Of a stretch of 33,730 nt of DNA, positions 14,701 to 22,575 are shown piece after piece. Within the stretch, counting starts at the first letter, position 1, and each line of letters opens with the position of its first letter. Under the pieces are notes generated by a model, which made no database searches, had not been told where the DNA came from, and was given only the letters and a program-made list of their open reading frames with translations. Both the position numbers and the translations under genes were made by a program. The DNA is from Candidatus Parendomicrobium reticulitermitis (GTDB lineage: Bacteria; Elusimicrobiota; Endomicrobiia; Endomicrobiales; Endomicrobiaceae): NCBI GenBank assembly GCA_031287095.1, contig JAITTG010000117.1:1-33730 (forward strand), read 5' to 3'.

Positions 14701-17414
14701 TTGTCGGCGTATATGGCAGCGCCTTTTTGAGCGGTATTATTGATAAATGAAACGATTGAATTTTTAGCGCCTATATCAAGATTGGCGTCTGTAATATAAA
14801 TTACGCCGCCGCAGGCTGCAAGGGCTTTATTGCCGCCAAATGTTATTTTTTTATTTATTCCATTGATGGTTAGATTGCTTTTATCTAAATATAAAGCCCC
14901 GCCGGAACCAACCCGCGCGGTATTGTTTGATATTTCCGTTTCGCTATTTATGTTAAGAGAAATATTGGATAAGTATAAAAAACCTCCGTTATTTGATTGA
15001 TTATTGACGGCTTTAAGATTTGAAATATTGTTAAAAGATAAATTGGAGCCGTTTGATAATTCTATTATTGAATTTGAATTGATTGAGTTATTGCCTATAA
15101 ATTCAAAATATCCGTTTTTAAAAATCACCTGAGATCCGTATGTGTAAATAGCCGCGCCTTTTTGCGCGGTATTGTTTATAAATGAGACGACGGAATTTTT
15201 AGCGCCGATATTAAAATTTGCATTTGCAATATAAATTGCGCCGCCATTTATAGTATTATGGTTTAAAAATCTGATATTTTTGTTTTCTCCATTTAGGTTT
15301 AAATCTGTGGCATTAAAATAAAAACTCCCGCCATATCCCAAACGAGAGATATTGCCGTTCATTTCAATATTTCCATTTATATCAAAACTTCCTTTTGATG
15401 AAAGATAGAGAAACCCGCCGTTTGCCCCTTGGTTATTTTTGGCTTTAAGAGTAAGGGTTTTGCTTAAATCCAAAGATGATGAGCCGTCCAAATATATTAT
15501 ACCGTTTCCATTTATTGAATTATTGCCTTCAAATTCCAAAGTTTCATTAGCAAACAATAATTTTGCATTTGAAATAGCGTAGACTGCCGCTCCATCAAGC
15601 GCCGTATTGTTTGTAAAACTTATTATTGAAGCGCTGTCTGAGAAATTCGCTGAATTTGCGCTCATATAAATCGCGCCGCCATAGGCTGTAAGCGCTTTAT
15701 TGGCGCTAAAAGTTATTTTCTTATTTATTCCATTGACTGTCAGATTGCTTCTATCCAAATACAAAGCGCCGCCCGAGCCTGTCCTTGCCGTATTATTAGA
15801 CATATTGACATTTCCGTTAAAAGAAATGTTTTTTGACACAAGATATAAAAAACCGCCGTTATTTGCTCGATTGTTCACGGCGTTTACTTCATAAGCTCCG
15901 ATAAAATTGATTGTTGCCGAACCGTCAAGACGAATTATTCCATTATCCGCCGTTGAATTATTAGCGCTAAATTCAAAAGAGCCGTTATTAAAAATCAGAG
16001 CGGCATTTTTTGCATATATTGCGGCTCCTTGCGACGCGGTATTTGCTCTAAAAATCGTATTTGCATTTGAACCTATTATATTTAAACTATTGGCGTTTAT
16101 ATAAATTGCGCCGCCATAGGTATTATTGTGATTTTGAAATTTAATTGTTTTATTTGCTCCGTTTATATTTAAAGTAGTTGTGGAAAGATAAAGGCTTCCG
16201 CCATATCCCGAGCGGGCTTTATTGGCGCTCATTTCAATATTTCCATTTATGGCGATTGTTCCCTTGCCAATGAGATATAAAAAACCGCCGTTATTTGCCT
16301 GATTGCCGACAGCCTTGATGCTTGCGGCATTTGTCAAATTTATATTAGAGGAACTGTCCAAATAAATAATGCCGTTGTCATTAGTTGAATTGTTATAACT
16401 GATTTCAAGATTTGTTCCCGTAAAATCAATTTTTGACGACGATATAGCGTAAATAGCCGCTCCCAATGGAGCGGTATTTGTAGATATATTTGTATAAGCG
16501 CCTCTGAAATCAATTTTTGAACTTCCTTTTAAATATATTGCTCCGCCACGCGCGACTGCGCCGGCGCTTCCATTTGCAGCAGTTCCGTTTCCATTGTCGC
16601 CTGTTCCCGCAGACCCCGTTCCCGCCGCAAAAGCCCCTATAACAGTATTTTTCGATAAGTTAGCGTTTGCATTGAAAACAATTTGACTTGCTCCTGTAAG
16701 AAATAATGCTCCGCCATAAGCGGAAGAACCATTGCCGCCTTTTCCGTTTCCGCCGTATCCAGGTCCGGGAGAGCCGTCTCTGCCATTTTGAAATAACCCA
16801 TATCCTCCAGAACCGCCCGCGCCGCCTTTTCCAGTTCCGCCTTTGCCGTCTCCGCCCTTGGCGCCGATGGCGGTATTGTTTGTAAATACCACATTTTGAT
16901 TAAATGTGATTTGGCTTGTTGTATTAAGGAATAAAACCCCGCCTTGCGCATTTCCAGCATTGCCGCCCGTCCCATTTCCGCCGTGTCCGCTGCCGCCATT
17001 TCCGCCATTTCCGCCATTTCCGCCTGCCCATACATCGCTTCTAGAACCATTTGAACCTCTTCCGCCTGTTCCAATGCCGCCTGTCCCATTTCCGCCTATT
17101 CCGCCGATAGCAGTATTATTGGAAAATATTATATTGTTTGAAAAAGTCAATTTGCTTTTATTGGTCAAATTAAAAATTGCGCCTTGCGCCGCCGCGCCGT
17201 TTGCGCCTATCGTGCTGATTCCCGTTGCGCTGCCGCCGCCAGCTGCGCCTGTGACATTGCTTCCTGTAATATTTGCTCCATTTGCCGCTTTTAAAACTAT
17301 TTTTGAATAAGTCTTATCTCCTCCAATAGTTTCGGTCTTGCCGTTATAAACAGTATTTCCATAAACCTGCGCCGCCGCCGCCAAAGCCACAAATGCAATA
17401 ATTATTTTTTTCAT
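11766..17414 (-). CDS. giant Pmp-repeat autotransporter with C-terminal TPR extension
   Basis: The ATG at 17414 follows a strong ribosome site (AAAGGAGGAG on the minus strand) and gives 1882 residues; an in-frame start 21 codons earlier lacks this. The order is a signal peptide (MKKIIIAFVALAAAAQVYG), then Gly/Asn-rich sequence with GGNGGNGG runs (~100-230). A long passenger of Pmp-like repeats (FSNNTA, GGALYL, GGAIYI) extends to ~1150, followed by a linker. An autotransporter beta-barrel (~1350-1625) starts near IWLQTGALSKNYN and ends near YSFNIGVNYKLP. About 250 charged helical residues then follow, ending in a clear TPR (YNEGLALYSDGKYLEAQRAW, then LRLNPNHKKA). The passenger should be surface exposed and the tail periplasmic. 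Autotransporters normally end with the barrel, so the tail is unusual. Adhesion or host contact is inferred. Confidence 0.85.
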   Translation of the reverse strand: MKKIIIAFVALAAAAQVYGNTVYNGKTETIGGDKTYSKIVLKAANGANITGSNVTGAAGGGSATGISTIGANGAAAQGAIFNLTNKSKLTFSNNIIFSNNTAIGGIGGNGTGGIGTGGRGSNGSRSDVWAGGNGGNGGNGGSGHGGNGTGGNAGNAQGGVLFLNTTSQITFNQNVVFTNNTAIGAKGGDGKGGTGKGGAGGSGGYGLFQNGRDGSPGPGYGGNGKGGNGSSAYGGALFLTGASQIVFNANANLSKNTVIGAFAAGTGSAGTGDNGNGTAANGSAGAVARGGAIYLKGSSKIDFRGAYTNISTNTAPLGAAIYAISSSKIDFTGTNLEISYNNSTNDNGIIYLDSSSNINLTNAASIKAVGNQANNGGFLYLIGKGTIAINGNIEMSANKARSGYGGSLYLSTTTLNINGANKTIKFQNHNNTYGGAIYINANSLNIIGSNANTIFRANTASQGAAIYAKNAALIFNNGSFEFSANNSTADNGIIRLDGSATINFIGAYEVNAVNNRANNGGFLYLVSKNISFNGNVNMSNNTARTGSGGALYLDRSNLTVNGINKKITFSANKALTAYGGAIYMSANSANFSDSASIISFTNNTALDGAAVYAISNAKLLFANETLEFEGNNSINGNGIIYLDGSSSLDLSKTLTLKAKNNQGANGGFLYLSSKGSFDINGNIEMNGNISRLGYGGSFYFNATDLNLNGENKNIRFLNHNTINGGAIYIANANFNIGAKNSVVSFINNTAQKGAAIYTYGSQVIFKNGYFEFIGNNSINSNSIIELSNGSNLSFNNISNLKAVNNQSNNGGFLYLSNISLNINSETEISNNTARVGSGGALYLDKSNLTINGINKKITFGGNKALAACGGVIYITDANLDIGAKNSIVSFINNTAQKGAAIYADKSSIVFKDADIEFINNNSINSNSIIELSNGSNLSFNNISNLKAVNNQSNNGGFLYLSNISLDINNKIEISSNTARKHSGGAIYGRKLLFKAKGGIFANNYAKDSGGALYAAHNSELVFKDISFLQNLAGKFGGAIFLNNSKIEISADKNDVFFEGNKAKNENNDIYMQAGSILSLYSAKNKKIVFLGGIITDNNSEIFKTGDGHLSIQGNSRINSKITISNGLVSTRQEKLIIGKLILESSGIYNGEKHGKNVYKTLVGDAEIYGTIGIASDFTSNQSDMVIASTRNADGAQGKILIGTSSYLIIDGDRIHTIGYSTMTIFEANEIIGTFNLNSANIKNIDYRLEYYPNRIDLIIRRWSDFAEMEGLSKNQKEIALLLDNISKDYKTTPKNMNDIISDIYFIDSQENKLKYIDKLSGVFIANLLNTALDYDDIGNIYQRLNRDSFSDISNQIWLQTGALSKNYNTDDNSNERFSYNDYSIAGGVDIYKTENLMLGAYLKYDDKKFKQEKSRAKSNNYEIGAYGMKEFLLNRNSIFLKADLAFGFQNYSLNRNIELVNKTYSADSSFRTNIAQSALQGEYIYNEYFSFFAGLNSVFLTNPNIKEKNGEWIGLEISNGTNIRISGIFGANAASKYKKLKLNVKVYGKPILSGADSKIKVNFLQSDIGQKSEISSVKEGFSAGIFGNVEYTFSNSISVFFNNDLNISEPAFAYSFNIGVNYKLPIKTSLEISEIEDKFKKARKLFNKQKYLMSGDLLSEIIAENPDFMQTQELFKKTNSYMEYNLDKGNIEEQLYAKAYFSYFDKDYSDACEQWYKYIQYKNDNEEVADYYNKISALLKSNEDNTRKEASSEKAERLFKNAVDKFNKMLWTVCIKDMEKLQDFVQKEKLNNASAYNKKAKNYIDACIKQLSLSMQEIQEENQSAINEEEAETKYNEGLALYSDGKYLEAQRAWELTLRLNPNHKKAKTALSNLEKSGHISK
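14512..15105 (-). repeat. internal ~159-bp direct repeat in autotransporter gene
   Basis: The DNA at 14512-14670 and 14947-15105 is nearly the same, with an offset of 435 bp (145 codons). Differences are scattered single bases, some synonymous (for example AACGG/GACGG). Such near-copies indicate recent repeat expansion and give substrate for in-frame deletion or duplication of passenger repeats. Confidence 0.7.
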
Positions 17415-17537
17415 AAAATCTCCTCCTTTGAAGATTTGTAAGTCAGGCAACGACAATCTAACGAAGTTGAAAATCATTTATTTCAAAGCGCTTATAGCGA
17501 CGGAAACGAACCTTTTATAATAGATTTTTATCTTTTT

Positions 17538-17566
17538 TTGACATAGATAGTCATTAAATGTAAAAT
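17538..17566 (+). promoter_or_regulatory. sigma-70-type promoter for trxA-trxB
   Basis: TTGACA at 17538-17543, a 17-bp spacer, and TAAAAT at 17561-17566, 33 nt before the trxA start. This is a full -35 box and a 5/6 -10 box in a divergent spacer with the autotransporter gene. Confidence 0.7.
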
Positions 17567-17599
17567 GGTTCCGCAATTTTAAAGAATAAGGAGGAGTTT

Positions 17600-17917
17600 A
17601 TGGCGTTAGAATTGAATGAAAACAATTTTCAAAAGGAAGTTATTGAAGAAGAAGGCTTGATTTTAGTGGATTTTTGGGCGCCTTGGTGCGGACCTTGCAA
17701 AATGCTTTCGCCTGTAATAGATGAAATTGATAAGGAGTATGAGGGAAAAGTGAAAGTCGCCAAATTAAATACTGATGAGAATACCGCTCTATCCGCTAAA
17801 TATCAAATCACTTCCATACCGTGCCTAATTTTTTTTAAAGAAGGCAAGCCGGTCGACAAGGTTATAGGCTTTAAACAAAAACCTCATCTTAAAGAGATAA
17901 TAGACGGTCTCTTGTAA
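17600..17917 (+). CDS. trxA: thioredoxin
   Basis: This 105-residue protein is of standard thioredoxin length, with active site W-C-G-P-C at residues 29-33 and the cis-Pro loop in TSIPCLIFF. It reduces disulfides in cytoplasmic proteins such as ribonucleotide reductase and peroxiredoxins, and is itself reduced by the thioredoxin reductase encoded 4 nt downstream. One extra Cys lies next to the cis-Pro (IPCL). The start has a strong AAGGAGGAG site, and a good sigma-70 promoter lies upstream. The two genes form an operon, so enzyme and substrate are made together. There is no signal peptide, so it is cytoplasmic. Confidence 0.95.
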   Translation: MALELNENNFQKEVIEEEGLILVDFWAPWCGPCKMLSPVIDEIDKEYEGKVKVAKLNTDENTALSAKYQITSIPCLIFFKEGKPVDKVIGFKQKPHLKEIIDGLL

Positions 17918-17921
17918 AATC

Positions 17922-18830
17922 ATGGAAAAACTTTACGATGTCATTATAATAGGCGGCGGACCATCTGGATTGTCCGCCGCTATTTATTCGTCAAGAGCAA
18001 AACTCAAAACGCTTTTATTTGAGAAAGCCGCCTGCGGCGGACAGATAATAATTACCGATTTGATTGAAAATTATCCGGGTTTTGACGATGCAATAAATGG
18101 ATATGATTTTGCTATGAAACTTGAAAGCCAAGCAAAAAAATTCGGAACGGATTTTGCTTTCGAAGAAGTCATAGAAATCAAAGACGGCAAAACAAAAATA
18201 GTCAAAACTGCCGCCGCTCAATATGAAACAAAATCTTTGATAATAGCCGCAGGAACAAAAGTTAGACCTATGGGAATAAAGGGCGAAAAAGAATTTATGG
18301 GGCAAGGCATATCTTATTGCGCCGTATGCGATGCCCCGTTTTTTAAAAATAAAACCGTTGCCGTGATAGGCGGCGGGGATTCTGCCGTTCAAGAGTCCAT
18401 ATATCTTTCAAAATTTGCAAAAACTGTTATAGCGATACATAGGCGGGATAGTTTTAGAGCGGCAAAATCTTTGCAAGACAAAATGTTTTCCGTCTCTAAT
18501 ATATCCGTCAAATATGATTGTATTCCTCTTGAAATCAAAGGTTCTCAAAAAGTCGAGAGTTTAATTATTTCCAATCTCAAAACAAAAGAGCAAGAAGAAA
18601 TTTTTTTGGATGGCATTTTTGTTTTCATAGGTCTTATTCCAAATACAGAGAATTTCAATTTTTTAAATCTTGAAAACGGCTATATTGTTACAGATGAAAA
18701 TATGCAGACGAGCGCGCAAGGCATTTTTGCTTGCGGCGATATAAGAAAAAAACAATTGAGACAAGTTGTTACCGCAGCTTCAGACGGCGCTTGCGCGGCA
18801 GTTTCAGCAGAACGCTGCTTAGTTAATTAA
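17922..18830 (+). CDS. trxB: thioredoxin-disulfide reductase
   Basis: This 302-residue flavoprotein is of the low-molecular-weight type. FAD-binding GGGPSG is at residues 11-16, the redox pair C133-A-V-C136 with the usual following Asp, and the NADPH-binding GGGDSA at 150-155. A C-terminal FAD motif lies around IFACGDIR. It transfers electrons from NADPH to thioredoxin. It begins 4 nt after trxA with no strong ribosome site of its own, so coupled translation is likely. The NADPH-side HRRDSFRA contains the Arg residues typical of NADPH rather than NADH use. Nothing is missing. Confidence 0.95.
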   Translation: MEKLYDVIIIGGGPSGLSAAIYSSRAKLKTLLFEKAACGGQIIITDLIENYPGFDDAINGYDFAMKLESQAKKFGTDFAFEEVIEIKDGKTKIVKTAAAQYETKSLIIAAGTKVRPMGIKGEKEFMGQGISYCAVCDAPFFKNKTVAVIGGGDSAVQESIYLSKFAKTVIAIHRRDSFRAAKSLQDKMFSVSNISVKYDCIPLEIKGSQKVESLIISNLKTKEQEEIFLDGIFVFIGLIPNTENFNFLNLENGYIVTDENMQTSAQGIFACGDIRKKQLRQVVTAASDGACAAVSAERCLVN

Positions 18831-18986
18831 GTTGACGCGCGTCCCCTGCGGCAGAATTTATCTTGCGCATAGCCGCAGAACATAGGATAAATCCCGTTGC
18901 AGAATCAATAGAATGCCGTTATTGGAGAAATTTAAAAATATGTCGTTATTGCTGGTCGCGCCTGCGGCGGCAATTTGGAACAAAAA

Positions 18987-20507
18987 ATGATTATAAGGAA
19001 TTCATATAAAAACATTCTTTTATGTCTTTTGACAAGTCTATTGGCGGTTTTTTCATTTCCGAAAATAGACTTGTTTTTTTTGATGTGGATTGCTTTTATT
19101 CCATTGCTATATGTAGTTTTTAATTGCGGTTTAAAACGCGCTTTTCTTTACGGTCTTTTGAGCGGTTTTGTAGTCAATGCTCTTTCTATATATTGGCTTG
19201 TAGCTATGCTTAAATTTAATACAGGCTCTATAATTACCGCGCTTTTTGCGTCTTGTTTGTTGTGGGCATATCTTGCTTTGTATTGGGGCGCGTGGGCGTT
19301 TGTGTTAAATATCGCTAAAGACCGCATAAATTCAAAATGGGTTTTATCTGCGTTTGCGGCATGTCTTTGGATTGTTCTTGAATATATAAGGACTTATTTC
19401 TTGACGGGTTTTCCTTGGCTTCTTATAGGATATTCTCAATATAAATTTCCAGAGTTAATACAGATTGCGGAGTTTTGCGGAGTTTATGGAATTTCTTTTC
19501 TCATAATTTTTTGCAATATGCTCTTTTATTTTTGGCTTAAATCAAGAAAGGATAAAAAATTTATTCTTGTTGCTTTTGCTCTTATGATAGCGATTTCTGT
19601 TTTTGGAGCGGTTCGTCTTGATAAATTCAGATTTTTTGGAGATAAAGAGTATAGCGCGGTTATAGTTCAGCCAAGCATAGATCAAGATAAAAAATGGAAT
19701 AAAAAATATGCGGCGGATATTTTAGATTCTTTAAATGTCTATGCCGATGAGATTGAAAAAAAAGATACCGACTTGGCGATTTTCCCAGAAACAGCGCTGC
19801 CGTTTACATTCAATTCTTCTTCGTCAAGTTACAGCGAGGCGGTAAATATAGTTAAAAAGAACGGTGTTTTTACCGTTTTGAGCTCTATTTTTATCGGCGA
19901 TGACGGCAAATTTTATAATGCCGTTTATTCATTTCAAAAAGACGCGGTCAAATACAATGCCATTCACAAAAAAAATCATTTAGTGCCTTTTGGCGAATTT
20001 GTTCCTTTAAGAAAATTTCTTGCCAAATTTATCGGAATGCTTAATACATTCGGAGATTTTGAGAAAGGCAAAGACAGACAAGTTTTTTCAAACGGCAAAA
20101 TAACTTTAGGCGCTTTGATTTGTTCTGAAAATTTCTTTCCCGATATATCCCGCGATTTTGTTTTAAACGGCGCGAAAGTTTTGACTAATCATACCAATGA
20201 CGCTTGGTTTTTTGATACAGCCGCCCCTTATCAACATTTTATCATGAATGTTTTTAGAGCGATTGAAACCCGCAAAGCGGTATTAATCTCGGCAAATACG
20301 GGAGTGTCGGGCATAGTTGAGGCTTCAGGCAGAATTATCGCTATGGGACCGGTCTTTGAAACGGGTTTGATACATTCAAACTTTTTACAAAATGATTTCA
20401 TAACTTTTTATACCAAGCGCGGCGATATTTTTGCCGCTCTTGCGGCGGTTTTTGTAGGCGCAATTCTCATAATCTTTTTAATTGCAAACTTTAAAAGGAG
20501 ACGCTGA
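18987..20507 (+). CDS. lnt: apolipoprotein N-acyltransferase
   Basis: From the ATG at 18987 the protein has 506 residues. The first ~210 hold about six hydrophobic membrane segments, followed by a periplasmic nitrilase-type domain and a last membrane helix (AALAAVFVGAILIIFLIANF). The nitrilase triad is present: Glu268 in FPETALPF, Lys329 in KNHLVPFGEFVP and Cys379 in LICSENFFP. Lnt adds the third acyl chain to outer-membrane lipoproteins after Lgt and LspA, which supports a diderm host. A TTG four codons upstream is possible but neither start has a strong ribosome site. It is separated from trxB by 156 nt of repeat-like spacer and ends in a strong hairpin terminator. Confidence 0.92.
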   Translation: MIIRNSYKNILLCLLTSLLAVFSFPKIDLFFLMWIAFIPLLYVVFNCGLKRAFLYGLLSGFVVNALSIYWLVAMLKFNTGSIITALFASCLLWAYLALYWGAWAFVLNIAKDRINSKWVLSAFAACLWIVLEYIRTYFLTGFPWLLIGYSQYKFPELIQIAEFCGVYGISFLIIFCNMLFYFWLKSRKDKKFILVAFALMIAISVFGAVRLDKFRFFGDKEYSAVIVQPSIDQDKKWNKKYAADILDSLNVYADEIEKKDTDLAIFPETALPFTFNSSSSSYSEAVNIVKKNGVFTVLSSIFIGDDGKFYNAVYSFQKDAVKYNAIHKKNHLVPFGEFVPLRKFLAKFIGMLNTFGDFEKGKDRQVFSNGKITLGALICSENFFPDISRDFVLNGAKVLTNHTNDAWFFDTAAPYQHFIMNVFRAIETRKAVLISANTGVSGIVEASGRIIAMGPVFETGLIHSNFLQNDFITFYTKRGDIFAALAAVFVGAILIIFLIANFKRRR

Positions 20508-20515
20508 TTATTTAA

Positions 20516-20562
20516 GCCGCCGCTTGCGGGTCAAGCCTGCAAGCGGCGGCAATAATGTTTTT
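20516..20562 (+). terminator. lnt terminator built from a dispersed palindrome
   Basis: A 12-bp perfect stem (GCCGCCGCTTGC with GCAAGCGGCGGC) plus two G-C pairs closes a small GTCAAG loop at 20516-20550, and a T-run follows at 20558-20562. The core TTGCGGGTCAAGCCTGCA belongs to the repeat family found at 11675, suggesting a mobile palindrome serves as terminator. Confidence 0.65.
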
Positions 20563-20585
20563 TAGAGAAAATAAAAGGAATTAAA

Positions 20586-21752
20586 ATGATTGATGAAAAA
20601 GAAATAAATTCAAAAGCAGATTTGATAGATTGGAATAAAGAAGGAGAATCTATTTTATGGTATAGAAATAGAATTAACATTCTTAAAGATACTATGCGAT
20701 ATGATGCAAAAATAAAAAAAATCTCCGATTTTGAAATTGAGATGGCAAAAACAGACTTTTGGAATGACCAAAATAATGCCAAAAGTATAATGTCTCAATT
20801 GAATGATTTTAAATCTCAATGCGCAGATTGGAATAAGTTATATATTCAAGTAAATGAATTGCTTGAATTATATAAATTAGCGTCGGCAGACGGCGACTAT
20901 TCTCTATATAAAGATATTGAATCTGAAATTGAAAAATTAGCCGTTCTTTTATTTCCTCTTGAACTAAAAACAAAACTCGGCGGGAAATATGATAAGAATG
21001 ACGCTATAATAACTATCCATGCCGGCGCAGGCGGAACGGAAGCATGCGATTGGGTTGCTATGCTTATGAGGATGTATAGCCGCTGGGCGGAAAAACAAAA
21101 TTATACAGTGGATATCATTTATAGCGCCGACGGCGAAGAAACGGGTTTCAAAAATATCACGATGATAATAAAAGGAAAGGCTGCAGGCGCTCCTCATTAT
21201 ATTTATGGTCTTTTAAATTCTGAAATAGGCGTTCACAGATTGGTGCGCATTTCTCCTTTTGACACAAATAAAAGAAGGCACACAACTTTTGCCGCCGTGG
21301 ACATTTTGCCGGAATTAGAAGACGATATAGAAATATCTATTGAAGAAAAAGACATAAGAATAGACACATACCGCTCCTCAGGCGCAGGAGGTCAGCATGT
21401 CAATACGACGGATTCTGCCGTCAGAATAACTCATATCCCGACGGGAATAATCGCTCAATCGCAAAATGACCGTTCTCAAATAAAAAACAGAGCGATAGCG
21501 CTCAAACTTTTAAAAGCAAGACTCCATGAACTTGAAATAGAAAAACAAAGAGCGACTTATGAAAAACATTACAATGAAAAAGGCTCAATAGAATGGGGCA
21601 ATCAAATCCGCTCCTATGTTTTTATGCCGTATCAAATGGTAAAAGACCACAGAACAGGCTATGAAACCTCGCAAATAACAGACATAATGGATGGCGATAT
21701 AAACAAATGTATAAGCCATTACCTAACATGGAAAAGCAAAAACAAAAAATAA
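20586..21752 (+). CDS. prfB: peptide chain release factor 2
   Basis: This 388-residue protein carries the stop-reading tripeptide SPF (223-225), which marks RF2 (UGA/UAA) rather than RF1, and the peptidyl-tRNA hydrolysis motif GGQ (268-270) in RSSGAGGQHVNTTDSAV. The N-terminal coiled region (DFWNDQNNAKSIM at 57-69) is typical. Many bacterial prfB genes need a +1 frameshift at an in-frame UGA near codon 25. Here the frame is continuous and no UGA is found in that region, so that autoregulation is absent. The start ATG follows AAAAGGAATTAAA. The N-terminus is about 20 residues longer than usual. It acts in the ribosomal A site. Confidence 0.95.
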   Translation: MIDEKEINSKADLIDWNKEGESILWYRNRINILKDTMRYDAKIKKISDFEIEMAKTDFWNDQNNAKSIMSQLNDFKSQCADWNKLYIQVNELLELYKLASADGDYSLYKDIESEIEKLAVLLFPLELKTKLGGKYDKNDAIITIHAGAGGTEACDWVAMLMRMYSRWAEKQNYTVDIIYSADGEETGFKNITMIIKGKAAGAPHYIYGLLNSEIGVHRLVRISPFDTNKRRHTTFAAVDILPELEDDIEISIEEKDIRIDTYRSSGAGGQHVNTTDSAVRITHIPTGIIAQSQNDRSQIKNRAIALKLLKARLHELEIEKQRATYEKHYNEKGSIEWGNQIRSYVFMPYQMVKDHRTGYETSQITDIMDGDINKCISHYLTWKSKNKK

Positions 21753-21817
21753 GTTTTTAATACAAAAATATAAGAAACTTGTTCGTTATTATAAAATACA
21801 AAACACAAATACGAAAA

Positions 21818-21846
21818 TTGTCAGTTTGTTTTTATATGTTGATTAT
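21818..21846 (+). promoter_or_regulatory. possible pyrE promoter
   Basis: TTGTCA (21818-21823), 17-bp spacer, GATTAT (21841-21846), 34 nt before the pyrE start. Match to consensus is 5/6 and 4/6. The spacing is ideal and the region is AT-rich, so this is plausible but not certain. Confidence 0.45.
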
Positions 21847-21880
21847 GCAAGAGGTCTAATGAATTAACTAGGAGGGCAAA

Positions 21881-22456
21881 ATGCAACAACAAGAAGTCAA
21901 ACAATTATTTGAAAAAAACAAAGCTCTTTTAAGCGGACATTTTAAACTTTCAAGCGGCTTACACTCGGACGCATATTTCCAATCCGCCCTAATTCTTCAA
22001 TACCCAAATGAAGCGGAAAAATTGGGCGCAGAAATCGCCGCATTAGTAAAATCTGAAAATATAAAAATAGACACAGTGGTATCGCCGGCTTTAGGCGGCT
22101 TAATAATAGGTCAAGAGGTTGCCCGCTCATTAGGCGTAAGGGCAATTTTCACAGAGAGAGTTGATGGGCAAGTTATGTTAAGGCGCGGTTTTAGCGTAGT
22201 AAAAGACGAAAAAATTTTAGTAGTAGAAGATGTAATAACAACAGGTTTGTCAACAAGAGAAGTAATAAACGCAATCCAAGAACAAGGCGCGAAAGCCGCC
22301 GCCGTTGCATCATTAGTCGATAGAAGCGCGGGCAAAGCGGATTTTGGAGTTCCAAAATTCTCCCTATTAACTCTTGAAGTAAAAAGTTACAAAGAATCAG
22401 ACTGCCCAATGTGCAAACTCGGCGCCGCCGCCGTAAAACCCGGAAGCAGAAAATAA
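21881..22456 (+). CDS. pyrE: orotate phosphoribosyltransferase
   Basis: This 191-residue enzyme transfers phosphoribosyl from PRPP to orotate, forming OMP in pyrimidine synthesis. The PRPP-binding loop VVEDVITTGLST is at about 114-125, and FKLSSGLHSDAYF (21-33) is the N-terminal substrate region of the family. The C-terminal CPMCK and KPGSRK ending is typical of the longer PyrE form. The ribosome site is AGGAGGG. It stands alone, without other pyr genes nearby, followed at 16 nt by an AT-rich palindrome that may act as terminator. Confidence 0.93.
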   Translation: MQQQEVKQLFEKNKALLSGHFKLSSGLHSDAYFQSALILQYPNEAEKLGAEIAALVKSENIKIDTVVSPALGGLIIGQEVARSLGVRAIFTERVDGQVMLRRGFSVVKDEKILVVEDVITTGLSTREVINAIQEQGAKAAAVASLVDRSAGKADFGVPKFSLLTLEVKSYKESDCPMCKLGAAAVKPGSRK

Positions 22457-22471
22457 ATGAAGCTGCAAAAA

Positions 22472-22520
22472 CAAAAAACAATTGTTTTTTGAAAATGTCA
22501 ATTAGTTTTTTAGAAAAAAC
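22472..22520. promoter_or_regulatory. twin AT-rich palindromes before the restriction-modification pair
   Basis: CAAAAAACAATTGTTTTTTG (22472-22491) is a perfect 20-nt palindrome and GTTTTTTAGAAAAAAC (22505-22520) is a second. They may end pyrE transcription (T-run in the hairpin) or serve as operators for the methylase gene starting at 22576. No control-protein gene is present. Confidence 0.4.
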
Positions 22521-22575
22521 AATTTGCATATAAATATGGCTTGCTTTATTGCCACAATTTAAAAAAAGAGGATAT

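Noticed and set aside
16906-17310. Pro-rich frame opposite the autotransporter
   Set aside because: It is the antisense reading of the Gly-rich repeat; Gly codons read backwards give Pro.
18831-18986. trxB terminator or small gene
   Set aside because: Only weak GC-rich partial palindromes and no T-run; no frame with a ribosome site.
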